Shown: positions 1 to 6,280, numbered from the stretch's first letter. The stretch: DNA of 8,468 nt from Bacteroidales bacterium (GCA_007132365.1 SLOS01000018.1:1-8468); one strand, 5' to 3'. Made by a program: numbers and translations. The notes: a model not told the origin generated them from the sequence alone.

Positions 1-124
1 AAATTTTTTCAGCCAATTTACACACACGGATGAAAAAATTTTTATGTTAAAGCGAAGCGGTTCATCCTGTCAGTCAAAATTTTGTAACTTCTTTACGAAA
101 TTTTGACTCTTGTTTTTACAGGAT
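1..124. repeat. Nested palindromes, probable terminator-like structure
   Basis: The strongest element is a hairpin with arms at 72-87 and 93-108. It has 16 paired positions (one is a T/G wobble or mismatch) around the 5-base loop CTTCT, and T-rich sequence (CTTGTTTTT) follows it on the plus strand. Outer arms ATCCTGT (64-70) and ACAGGAT (118-124) enclose it. To the left, AAATTTTTTC (1-10) and GAAAAAATTT (32-41) form a perfect 10-bp inverted repeat, and GGATGAA (28-34) can pair with TTCATCC (61-67). The T-tract side suggests termination of a rightward gene lying beyond the left edge. The hairpin also sits just past the stop of the leftward gene ending at 141, but it lacks a T-tract in that direction. 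Confidence 0.5.
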
Positions 125-140
125 AAATATATGTATTTAA

Positions 141-1220
141 TTATATTTCAGCCTTTCTTTTGCGCGAAAACTTTCCCGCCAGCCACCGGGGAAGCATTAT
201 TGCCCCGATAAAAAGATAGGGATAATAACTTACAAGCCGCCAGACCAGGGCCATGACAACGGCAAAACCCAGGGGTATAAAATCGCCCAGGTAACGCGAA
301 AATACAAATTCGGCAAAGCCGCTTCCTCCGGGAGTGGGACTCACAAGCATCATTATCCACATCACCAGTTGCCTTGCAAAGATCAGGATATGGCCATCAA
401 CCACAAAAAAGGCAAGTAAAAGAAAGTTTACAACCCAATACCTGGCAGTCCACGAAAAAAAGGTAGCCGCAAAAGCCTTCAACCAGAAGGCTGCTGATTT
501 TTTTCTGAAGACCCTGGAGGTACTGATCAGGTCGGTGCCCGTCTCATGCATCTTATATCTCCATTTCCTTATAAAGGGCAGCCTGAAGATCCACAATAGC
601 AACCATTTCAATCCGCGCGGATTAACAAACAGGCCGTAGGCAACCAGGAGGACAAATAAAAATTTGACAGAATATCCTATAACGGCGAAGTAGAAAAATT
701 CATTGGTAAATGATATGGCTTCCTGTCCCTCCTCCACTCCGATGGAAAAGAGTGCGCTGCCGGTAACAATGAAGAACAGAAGCGGGAACATCAGGATAAA
801 ATAGAGCTCATCCAGAAAAGAGGTGGCCATTACCACTGCGGTGCTCCTTCCTATGCTCAGACCCTCACGATTCACAAAAAAAATAGCGACTCCTGTGCCT
901 CCTATGGCACTTGGCGTGATGGCGGAGGAGAACTCCCACAGCATAATGACATTGAAACATTGACGCCAGCTGAAATCTCCCTCGCTGAGGATCCTGAGTC
1001 GCACCATATAACCCAGGTCCCTTATGACCATCATCAGAAATGCTATAGAAATCCAGAATGCAGAATACCAGGTAAAAGTTATAACAGCAAACAGGTCGAC
1101 ATCAACTTCACGCTGAAGAAGAAATACCACAACGGCAAGACCAATGATAATCGGATAAATGATCTTCCGCACATGCTTTCTGGTAATTACCTCTTCCTTA
1201 TTATTTTTATCAACCGGCAT
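141..1220 (-). CDS. Flippase-like integral membrane protein (LPG synthase TM domain / YbhN / UPF0104 family)
   Basis: This 359-residue polytopic membrane protein has seven or eight hydrophobic segments, at roughly 20-36, 44-66, 88-114, 127-154, 174-199, 247-271, 277-294 and 312-345. It also has a basic N-terminus and a basic C-terminal tail (FSRKRK). Family-typical motifs are visible: RDLGYMVRLRIL (67-78), TPSAIGGTG (102-110) followed by SFLDELYF (134-141), and SPTPGGSGFAE (294-304). These match the membrane domain shared by MprF, AglD and YbhN proteins. The soluble aminoacyl-transfer domain of true MprF is absent, so lysyl-phosphatidylglycerol synthesis is not implied. The family moves or helps move lipids or lipid-linked intermediates across the cytoplasmic membrane; the substrate here is unknown. 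The gene begins 31 bases after the sulfatase stop on the same strand, so co-transcription is likely. The ATG at 1218-1220 has no Shine-Dalgarno sequence. Confidence 0.88.
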   Translation of the reverse strand: MPVDKNNKEEVITRKHVRKIIYPIIIGLAVVVFLLQREVDVDLFAVITFTWYSAFWISIAFLMMVIRDLGYMVRLRILSEGDFSWRQCFNVIMLWEFSSAITPSAIGGTGVAIFFVNREGLSIGRSTAVVMATSFLDELYFILMFPLLFFIVTGSALFSIGVEEGQEAISFTNEFFYFAVIGYSVKFLFVLLVAYGLFVNPRGLKWLLLWIFRLPFIRKWRYKMHETGTDLISTSRVFRKKSAAFWLKAFAATFFSWTARYWVVNFLLLAFFVVDGHILIFARQLVMWIMMLVSPTPGGSGFAEFVFSRYLGDFIPLGFAVVMALVWRLVSYYPYLFIGAIMLPRWLAGKFSRKRKAEI

Positions 1221-1251
1221 AAAACTGGACTAAGATGTGTTACGCTGCCTG

Positions 1252-2739
1252 TTAATTAAAAAGCGGATCATTGATCTCTCTCATCTTATTCAATAATAAG
1301 CTTTTCAACTCTGCCTCCTTCTCTGCAAAATTTGATTTGATCAGATTAATATGTTCATCAGGATCTTTTGCCAGGTAATAAAGCTCATTTTTTGTAGTAT
1401 CTTCAGAGTGGTATACATATTTCCATTCCAGGGTCTGGATTGAGCGTAATGTTTTGTACTGTGCATAAAAGATATCGCTCCATTCCTCCTCCACCCCTTT
1501 TAATAAGGGCCAAAAACTGTTACCTCTTAAAATTATATCAACCGGTTTTTCTATTCCTGCCATTTCAAGCAAGGTCGGATATATATCTAAAAAGGTAATA
1601 GTCCGTTCAAAGCTTTTACCTGCTTCAACATAACCGGGCCATCTTACAATAAATGGAACACGTAAACTCAGATCATACATATTGGGACGATTGTTGGGAA
1701 ATATACCATCAGGATCAGTTCCATCAATGGTTAACCATCGTCCATTTCCTTTATGCCAAAGACCATGGTGCCCCATCATATAACCATGATCTGATGTGAA
1801 AATAACAATTGTGTTTTTATCAAGATCCATATAGTCAAGAAGTCTCATTATGCGACCCACATTGCGATCCACACTGTGAACGCTGGCATAATATTCACGC
1901 ATCATTCGTTTCACTCTCTTAGTGTCAAGGTTGGGGAAATCAGGTTCCGGAAGCTCAAGATCCAGATCTTTCCAATATGCCAGATCTTCATCACGCATTG
2001 GCAACCAGGAACGATCATCATATGGAGGGCTGTAGCCTTCCGGGAATTCTGTGTTTGCATGCGGTGCCCAGTAATGTAGGCTTATGAGCCATGGCTCATC
2101 TTTAAATTCCTTAATATAATTTATTGCCAGATCGGTTATGACATCGGGAGTATATTGATCCTTAAAAGTAGTATCCCTGCCTTCCACCCTGACGACGGGA
2201 TCCTTCGATCTGAGTGCACCATGCAGCCATCCAGAAAATTTATCGTAACCCCGGTTTTCAGGATGGTAAACCTCCGTTGCACCAATATGCCATTTTCCCA
2301 CCATTGCAGTTTTATAGCCGGCTTCCTGGAAGACCTCAGGCCATAAAACCAGGGAGGTATCCATTCCTGGTTCATTCCCGGGAATAAAATCCAATATACC
2401 GGTTTCACTGGGATATCGGCCACTAATTAATGCAGCTCTGGCTGGGCTGCAAACTGCACTGGAAGCAAAGGCATTACTAAACAACACCCCTTGATTAGCC
2501 AATATATCAAGGTTAGGAGTATTGGTGTTTGGATAGCCTTCCACACTTAAGGTCCAGGGACCTTGATCATCGGTCATGATAAAAAGTATATTAGGTTTAT
2601 CCTCCGCTAATTTTTCAGATTGTTGAACACATCCCGAAAATAAGAGGCCTGAGCAAAGCCCGGCTCCCATTATACCTGCATATTTTTTGAACTTTTTTCT
2701 ATATATTATTTTGTGAGACTTGGTGTTATGGGGATTCAT
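1252..2739 (-). CDS. Formylglycine-dependent sulfatase, lipoprotein (S1 sulfatase family)
   Basis: This 495-residue protein is predicted to hydrolyse sulfate esters. The N-terminus has a basic stretch, a hydrophobic run and a lipobox LFSGC with Cys37, so it is probably exported and lipid-anchored. The catalytic domain starts at PNILFIMTDDQG (49-60), where Asp57 and Asp58 are metal ligands. The signature C-S-P-A-R spans 97-101, and Cys97 is the residue converted to formylglycine; ALISGRYP follows. Further active-site matches are GKWH (Lys149, His151), WAPH (His227), SDHG (Asp317, His318) and HKG (Lys330). The C-terminal part ends in the usual pattern of a KY strand, ELYYLAKDPDEHINLI and a closing helix. 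All key residues are present and the length is normal. Because it is a Cys-type enzyme, it needs an anSME-type maturase, which is not encoded here. No SusC/SusD or glycoside hydrolase gene is adjacent, so the substrate cannot be inferred. The ATG at 2737-2739 gives a complete signal peptide and no better start is apparent. Confidence 0.95.
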   Translation of the reverse strand: MNPHNTKSHKIIYRKKFKKYAGIMGAGLCSGLLFSGCVQQSEKLAEDKPNILFIMTDDQGPWTLSVEGYPNTNTPNLDILANQGVLFSNAFASSAVCSPARAALISGRYPSETGILDFIPGNEPGMDTSLVLWPEVFQEAGYKTAMVGKWHIGATEVYHPENRGYDKFSGWLHGALRSKDPVVRVEGRDTTFKDQYTPDVITDLAINYIKEFKDEPWLISLHYWAPHANTEFPEGYSPPYDDRSWLPMRDEDLAYWKDLDLELPEPDFPNLDTKRVKRMMREYYASVHSVDRNVGRIMRLLDYMDLDKNTIVIFTSDHGYMMGHHGLWHKGNGRWLTIDGTDPDGIFPNNRPNMYDLSLRVPFIVRWPGYVEAGKSFERTITFLDIYPTLLEMAGIEKPVDIILRGNSFWPLLKGVEEEWSDIFYAQYKTLRSIQTLEWKYVYHSEDTTKNELYYLAKDPDEHINLIKSNFAEKEAELKSLLLNKMREINDPLFN

Positions 2740-3111
2740 TAATATATTGGTTTTAAAATTAAATTACTAAAGTTTCGCACTTTGATTAATATGCTGAGTA
2801 ACAAAAAAAGGGATAAAAAAACAGCATGATATTTTTAATAATATGCAGAATATAAGTATATTAACAGTATCTGCCAAAACACAATACCATGCTGGCGAGT
2901 AAAGATATAAATAAGATTTCAGATTCTAAAAACGTATCCATAGATGGTTCGAACCGGAGTTTGTTTTAAGTTTGCCAGACAACCGGAAAACGATTTATAT
3001 CTAATCCGGATTATTTACATGTCAAATCCCGGGTAAAAATCTTATATTAGCGTTTGTGCAGAATAGACCATTTTTTGTATAAACAATCATACATTTTATA
3101 AGCATACCCCC
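2740..3111. other. Divergent intergenic region between sulfatase and nitroreductase
   Basis: These 372 AT-rich bases separate two divergently transcribed genes and must hold the 5' regions of both. I see no supportable ORF, tRNA or clear repeat array. No full match to the Bacteroidota promoter pattern (TTTG, about 20 bases, TAnnTTTG) was found in either orientation. The best partial match for the rightward gene is TACATTTT at 3090-3097, which has no upstream TTTG at the right spacing. Two short palindromes stand out: GGTTCGAACC at 2946-2955 and AATCCGGATT at 3003-3012. Confidence 0.6.
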
Positions 3112-3729
3112 ATGGAACTCAAACAGGCTATAGAAAGCAGGACAAGCGTAAGGGTTTACAAACAGGATCCCGTTCCACTTGCAGATCTGAAAGAGATGGC
3201 AAGGCTGGCAAGTCTGGCACCCAGCGTGGCAAGTTCTCAACCCTGGAAATTTGTAATAGTGACCAGGAAAGAACTTCTTCAGGATATGGCGCGTAAAGTT
3301 CTCATGCACCTGGAAAAAATTCCTCCCAACGAGTCACGGGCAGCCAGGAATGTGATATCACAGGTGGAATGGTTCGCCACATTTTTCCAAAATGCACCGG
3401 CCCTGATAGCGGTCGCCATGGAAGAGTATGAATCGGTGCTCGAGAAAGGGGTGGTAATGGATCATGATGAGATTAACCGTCAGCGAAATTACCCTGACAT
3501 TCAGAGTGCCGGGGCATGTATACAGAACTTGCTTCTTTCGGCCGTGGACATGAATTACGGGGCATGCTGGCTGAGTGCTCCCATGATGGTAAAGGATACA
3601 CTCTCAAAAATGATCGGTCTTGAGGACAAATATAAGCTTATTGCATTTGTCGCAATCGGCAAGCCTGAAAATGTTCCCGCCAAAAAGCCTCCGCGATCCC
3701 CGGAAGATATGATAAAGGTTATTGAATAG
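3112..3729 (+). CDS. Nitroreductase family protein (FMN-dependent)
   Basis: This 205-residue protein has the nitroreductase fold signature. The N-terminal motif ESRTSVRVY (8-16) carries the two arginines that usually contact the FMN phosphate, and APSVASSQPWKF (36-47) is the classic FMN-binding segment. GACIQNLLLSAVDMNYGACWL (134-154) forms the central dimer helix and the glycine-rich stretch after it. The C-terminal GKPENVPAKKPPRSPEDMI is typical of the family. These enzymes are cytoplasmic homodimers that use NAD(P)H to reduce nitro compounds, quinones, flavins or other electron-poor substrates; the physiological substrate cannot be predicted. The gene stands alone, divergent from the sulfatase and convergent with trhA. 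The start is preceded by GCATACCCCC, with no Shine-Dalgarno sequence. The length is normal and nothing appears damaged. Confidence 0.94.
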   Translation: MELKQAIESRTSVRVYKQDPVPLADLKEMARLASLAPSVASSQPWKFVIVTRKELLQDMARKVLMHLEKIPPNESRAARNVISQVEWFATFFQNAPALIAVAMEEYESVLEKGVVMDHDEINRQRNYPDIQSAGACIQNLLLSAVDMNYGACWLSAPMMVKDTLSKMIGLEDKYKLIAFVAIGKPENVPAKKPPRSPEDMIKVIE

Positions 3730-3742
3730 GCAGGGTGAGAAG

Positions 3743-3759
3743 CCGAAAATGTATTTCGG
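3743..3759. other. Short hairpin after the nitroreductase stop
   Basis: CCGAAA (3743-3748) and TTTCGG (3754-3759) form a perfect 6-bp stem with loop ATGTA, 13 bases past the nitroreductase stop. No T-tract follows on the plus strand, so it is at most a weak terminator or an mRNA 3'-end structure. Confidence 0.35.
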
Positions 3760-3785
3760 AATCCGTTAACTCATGCCCGCGGAGG

Positions 3786-3911
3786 TTATTTGGAAACTGT
3801 GGAGAATTATCGGGGAACTTTGAGGAGTGATCGTGGAGCTGAGAGGGGTTATCGGAGTGCTGTGAGGAGTTATCGGAGTGCTGTGAGGAGTTATCGGAGT
3901 GCTGTGAGGAG
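3786..3911. repeat. 21-bp tandem repeat, six units, between convergent stop codons
   Basis: Six consecutive 21-base units begin at 3786, 3807, 3828, 3849, 3870 and 3891. The last three (3849-3911) are identical and start TTATCGGAGTGCTG, ending TGAGGAG. The first three are diverged but stay in exact 21-base register. The array stops at 3911, directly against the trhA stop codon, whose TTA (3912-3914 on the plus strand) looks like the start of a seventh unit. On the minus strand, five of the six units put a TAA in the trhA frame; the exception is the unit at 3828, which begins TGA and reads TCA on the minus strand. The period is a multiple of three, so other frames stay open and read as heptads such as SSQHSDN. 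I do not regard those readings as a real protein. Confidence 0.92.
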
Positions 3912-4562
3912 TTAATGAGGCAGTACGTGATAGAAAATGGCAAAAAAGTGGCTTATGCTTCCCCCCAGAACAAACAGGTGCCATATCACATGGTTAAACC
4001 TGTATTTTTTGCGAATGTAGAAATAGACACCCGCGCTGTAAAAAATTCCGCCGGCAAGAAGCCAGTAGAGGCCCCCGGCCGGGACCTTCCTGATTAGCGG
4101 GCCAAGGGCTATGATAATGATCCACCCCATGATAACATAAATTATTGCAGAAAGCAGACGGTACTTTTCAGTGTAAAAAAATATTTTGAATATAACCCCG
4201 GCAATTGCAAGTCCCCAGATTACCCCGAATATGGACCACCCCCAGGGGCCCCTCATCGAAACAAGCGTAAAAGGCGTATAGGTCCCTGCAATCAAAACAT
4301 ATATGGATGCATGATCAAACAGGTTAAGGAAATGCTTTGTTTTTTTATCCCGGAAACTGTGGTAAAGTGTGGAGGCTGTAAACATAATGATAAGGCTTGC
4401 GCCGTAGACCGAGAAGCTTACAATTTTCCAGGCATCAGCATCCCTGCTGACCGAATAAGCCAGCAACAGAACCAGTCCCAAAATACTCAGCAGAACACCT
4501 GCACCATGGGTAAGGCTGTTTAAAATTTCATGAAGTGCGATAACCCATCTGCGTCGTTCCAT
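3912..4562 (-). CDS. trhA: Hemolysin III / PAQR family membrane protein (TrhA-like)
   Basis: This 216-residue protein has about seven membrane segments. It shows the residues that define the hemolysin III/PAQR superfamily: NSLTHGAG near the N-terminus (15-22), the S-x3-H motif in ASTLYHSF (Ser64, His68), Asp83 in LFDHASIYVLIAGTYTPF (81-98), and the C-terminal H-x3-H pair in HVIWHLFV (His191, His195). In the superfamily these Ser, Asp and His residues bind a zinc ion facing the cytoplasm. Bacterial members have been linked to membrane fluidity or energy homeostasis, and the hemolysin name reflects an early phenotype rather than a proven toxin role. The gene is complete and of usual length. Its stop codon abuts the 21-bp tandem repeat. 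The hypothetical gene at 4674-4985 lies 111 bases upstream on the same strand and may or may not be co-transcribed with it. Confidence 0.93.
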   Translation of the reverse strand: MERRRWVIALHEILNSLTHGAGVLLSILGLVLLLAYSVSRDADAWKIVSFSVYGASLIIMFTASTLYHSFRDKKTKHFLNLFDHASIYVLIAGTYTPFTLVSMRGPWGWSIFGVIWGLAIAGVIFKIFFYTEKYRLLSAIIYVIMGWIIIIALGPLIRKVPAGGLYWLLAGGIFYSAGVYFYIRKKYRFNHVIWHLFVLGGSISHFFAIFYHVLPH

Positions 4563-4673
4563 AAAAATAACTCTATTTCAGATTAAAGCAGAATGACATT
4601 ATCAGGCATGACCCCGCAACCGGAATGACCGGACCAGGCATACCTTGAGGTGCCGAAACCCGATAGTAAATTA

Positions 4674-4985
4674 TTATAACTGGTTTTCCAGGTTATTACA
4701 GATTATCCCTGCAACCTGATTCACATAATCTCGTGCCGAGAAACCCTTTTCTGCAGCACGTTTTTCCGGTAAAATCACCGGGTCTTCACCGTGCAAGTAA
4801 TAATACTCTATCAATTCCTCACTTGTCATCCCCTTTCGCCAGTTAAAATGAAGAAACTCATTAACTATTCCCCTTGCAGCAATTTCTGCCTCTTCATATG
4901 TTTCATATTTTCCATGATCATATGCTTCTGATTCATCCATGTGGTGTAAATTATCATATACCCTCAAATGGTATTTCATACGCAC
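4674..4985 (-). CDS. Conserved hypothetical protein, about 100 residues
   Basis: This 103-residue soluble protein has no signal peptide or membrane segment. It opens with a probable beta strand (MKYHLRVYDN), then the acidic, His-containing segment HHMDESEAYDHGKYETYEEAEIAARGIVNEFL (14-45), a WRKGMTSEELIEYYYLHGEDPVI block (49-71), and a C-terminal helix after FSARDYVNQVAGIICNNL. The strand-to-helix order with a YETYEEAEIAA segment resembles small conserved hypothetical proteins that I recall from several phyla, but I cannot name a domain or function. Either Met1 or Met3 could be the start. The spread of charged and aromatic residues looks like a real protein rather than a chance ORF. It lies between csp and trhA on the same strand, with untranslated gaps of 174 and 111 bases. 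Confidence 0.75.
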   Translation of the reverse strand: MRMKYHLRVYDNLHHMDESEAYDHGKYETYEEAEIAARGIVNEFLHFNWRKGMTSEELIEYYYLHGEDPVILPEKRAAEKGFSARDYVNQVAGIICNNLENQL

Positions 4986-5102
4986 ATTCTTTTATGAAAC
5001 GAAAGATATATGGACTCCATCAGCAAAGATTTATTTTAATTCATTGCTCTTTTAGAACCACCCACAGTATAAACATTACGGACAGTTCATCGGATGAATA
5101 TA

Positions 5103-5151
5103 TCCCGTTTCCGGGAAGAGATATTTCTTATCCCCGGTTAATAACCCGGGG
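5103..5151 (-). other. Two hairpins downstream of csp
   Basis: On the minus strand, just past the csp stop, CCCCGG pairs with CCGGGG (5151-5146 with 5137-5132) around an 8-base A/T-rich loop. A second hairpin follows at 5116-5103, where TCCCG pairs with CGGGA closed by a GAAA tetraloop. Neither is followed by a strong T-tract, so they could be a weak terminator or 3'-end stabilising structures of the csp transcript. Confidence 0.45.
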
Positions 5152-5159
5152 TCTTATTG

Positions 5160-5360
5160 CTATTCAGCAATTTTTACCCCGGTTGCCTGCGGACCCTTTT
5201 CCCCTTCTACTTTCTCAAAAGTAACCTCCTGTCCTTCTTCCAGATTCTTAAACCCTTCCTGCAAAATGCCCGAATGGTGTACAAATACATCTTCTCCCTC
5301 TTCTGATACAATAAATCCAAAACCCTTCTTTGAATCAAACCATTTAACTTTACCTTTCAT
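5160..5360 (-). CDS. Cold-shock domain protein (CspA family)
   Basis: This 66-residue protein consists of a single cold-shock domain. It begins MKGKVKWFDSKKGFGFI, with the RNP1 motif KGFGFI at 12-17 and RNP2 as DVFVHHS at 24-30, and ends QATGVKIAE. Such proteins are small five-stranded beta barrels that bind single-stranded RNA or DNA and act as RNA chaperones in the cytoplasm. The frame stays open upstream to an ATG at 5414, but those 18 extra residues are hydrophobic and foreign to the family. The ATG at 5358-5360 is therefore the start, and the upstream part is 5' untranslated sequence. The protein is complete and of normal length. A candidate promoter lies about 30-60 bases upstream, which leaves an A/T-rich leader of roughly 25 bases. 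Confidence 0.96.
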   Translation of the reverse strand: MKGKVKWFDSKKGFGFIVSEEGEDVFVHHSGILQEGFKNLEEGQEVTFEKVEGEKGPQATGVKIAE

Positions 5361-5390
5361 ATTCAATAGATTAAAAATTAATAATAAACA

Positions 5391-5422
5391 ATAAAGTAAA
5401 TTATTTTTTTGCATCCTGCCAA
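5391..5422 (-). promoter_or_regulatory. Candidate csp promoter
   Basis: On the minus strand, TTG (5422-5420) is followed after 21 bases by TACTTTAT (5398-5391). This partly matches the Bacteroidota pattern of TTTG then TAnnTTTG. The position, 30 bases ahead of the csp start, is sensible. The -7 box deviates at two positions, so this is tentative. Confidence 0.35.
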
Positions 5423-5540
5423 TTTTTTATGAATTCCTTTTTGAATCAGTGCTGCAGGCATTGATAATAATTAAATTCACCTCAGTCCGCGGATACCTGC
5501 AAAAACGGGAGTTTCAGAAGGCTCGCTTAATAAACATTAT

Positions 5541-5594
5541 TCAAAAAACACCGGCCAATAAAACAAATACGAACAGGGTAAAAGTTTTTTTCAT
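5541..5594 (-). pseudogene. Isolated signal-peptide-like mini-ORF, possible gene remnant
   Basis: On the minus strand, an ATG at 5594-5592 opens MKKTFTLFVFVLLAGVF and then meets TGA. This is a convincing start of a secretion signal (Met, two lysines, a hydrophobic core ending LAG) with no mature protein behind it. I found no continuation in the other frames beyond a few codons. It may be the remnant of a decayed secreted or lipoprotein gene, a short leader peptide or membrane peptide, or chance. It lies in the 310-base stretch between csp and parE, which holds nothing else I can support apart from the csp promoter. Confidence 0.25.
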
Positions 5595-5670
5595 GTTTCA
5601 GGATTTTAAAGAGAGGTTAATAAAACGGAATGAGAAATTATAAGCAAAATACTATTATCTGGAAGACTAA

Positions 5671-5964
5671 TTAGATCCTGTTTTTCAAATCCATCCTGTT
5701 ATGCAATATCCTTACTATTTCTACCTGATTTGCAGCTACTTTACGGTAAAATATTATATGACTGCCAGCTCGAATGCCAAATATGTTTTTAATTATTCCT
5801 TCATAGTTTTTACCAATGACTCTGTTTTCGGCTATGTCCTGGCAATTATTAAGTAGCATTTGGTAGTATAGGTCCGCTTTTTTCTCTGACCAGGTGAAAT
5901 AAGTATAGTTCCAAATCTCTGATAAATCTTCTATAGCTTTTCTGGTAAGTCTATAATTAGCCAT
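5671..5964 (-). CDS. parE: ParE-type toxin of a type II toxin-antitoxin module
   Basis: This 97-residue protein belongs to the RelE/ParE superfamily. It starts with the typical NYRLTRKAIEDLSEIWNYT segment (3-21; strand, then the first helix pair), has a second helix around DLYYQMLLNNCQDIAEN, and then the core strands GIRAGSHIIFYRKV and QVEIVRILHNRMDL. The ending R-I-L-H-x-R-M-D is characteristic of ParE. Relatives inhibit DNA gyrase; the target here has not been shown. Its ATG overlaps the end of the antitoxin gene by 8 bases (5957-5964), the usual arrangement for translational coupling and a shared promoter. The length is typical and the protein appears intact. Confidence 0.93.
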   Translation of the reverse strand: MANYRLTRKAIEDLSEIWNYTYFTWSEKKADLYYQMLLNNCQDIAENRVIGKNYEGIIKNIFGIRAGSHIIFYRKVAANQVEIVRILHNRMDLKNRI

Positions 5965-6208
5965 TCAACGCTCTCTTTGCTTTTAACTCTTGCAAATGTT
6001 CTTCCGGGTTGAAATCATTGGCTATTCCACTGTCAATTCCTTCTTGAAGAGCTTGTTTCAAAGCAGTATACTTACTCTCTTCTTCTTCAAGTAATCTCAG
6101 TCCCGCTCGAATCACTTCACTGGCATTTTTAAATCTCCCGGCAGTGATCCGGCTTTTTATAAACTCGTCAAAGTAATTGCCTAATGATACTGATGTATTC
6201 TTACTCAT
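5957..6208 (-). CDS. parD: ParD-type antitoxin (ribbon-helix-helix)
   Basis: This 83-residue protein has a short N-terminal strand (NTSVSLG, 4-10) followed by two helices (YFDEFIKSRITAGRFKNASE and VIRAGLRLLEEEE). This is the ribbon-helix-helix DNA-binding half of ParD antitoxins. The C-terminal half (about 45-83) is charged, probably flexible when unbound, and would wrap and neutralise ParE. As the first gene of the module, it probably represses its own promoter together with the toxin. A matching promoter with an embedded inverted repeat lies immediately upstream (6226-6257). The start ATG at 6206-6208 fits the family N-terminus, and the leader predicted from the promoter is only about a dozen bases. 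Confidence 0.94.
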   Translation of the reverse strand: MSKNTSVSLGNYFDEFIKSRITAGRFKNASEVIRAGLRLLEEEESKYTALKQALQEGIDSGIANDFNPEEHLQELKAKRALNG

Positions 6209-6225
6209 AATTCATTCAATTTCTA

Positions 6226-6257
6226 CAAAGATACCATTTTTTGGTACTTTCTCCAAA
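6226..6257 (-). promoter_or_regulatory. parDE promoter with embedded operator
   Basis: On the minus strand, TTTG (6257-6254), exactly 20 intervening bases and TATCTTTG (6233-6226) match the Bacteroidota sigma-factor pattern TTTG / TAnnTTTG without deviation. Within it, TACCA (6232-6236) and TGGTA (6242-6246) form a perfect inverted repeat with a 5-base spacer. The repeat overlaps the first bases of the -7 box, so a bound ParD dimer or tetramer would block polymerase. The -7 box ends 18 bases before the parD ATG. Confidence 0.7.
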
Positions 6258-6280
6258 TTTTAAATTCTCAACCCACAAAA

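Noticed and set aside
2941..2960. GGTTCGAACC palindrome resembling a tRNA T-loop, possible tRNA or attachment-site fragment
   Set aside because: The flanking bases do not form a 5-bp T stem in either orientation, and no acceptor or anticodon arm is nearby.
3849..3911. CRISPR array or iteron origin made of the repeated 21-base units
   Set aside because: The units are directly adjacent with no spacers, no cas or rep genes are present, and the setting is a convergent intergenic gap in ordinary chromosome.
3719..3984. Minus-strand frames through the tandem array encoding heptads such as SSQHSDN, possibly a repeat protein
   Set aside because: The 21-base period automatically keeps frames open, two different frames are open at once, and both frames begin inside trhA. 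No start signal or recognisable domain is present.
4874..5224. 116-codon plus-strand ORF opposite the hypothetical protein and csp
   Set aside because: It is antisense to the better-supported hypothetical gene and to the end of csp, with a composition typical of a shadow frame.
5361..5414. Longer cold-shock protein starting at 5414
   Set aside because: The extra N-terminal residues are hydrophobic and not found in the family. The ATG at 5360 gives the canonical MKGKVKWF start.
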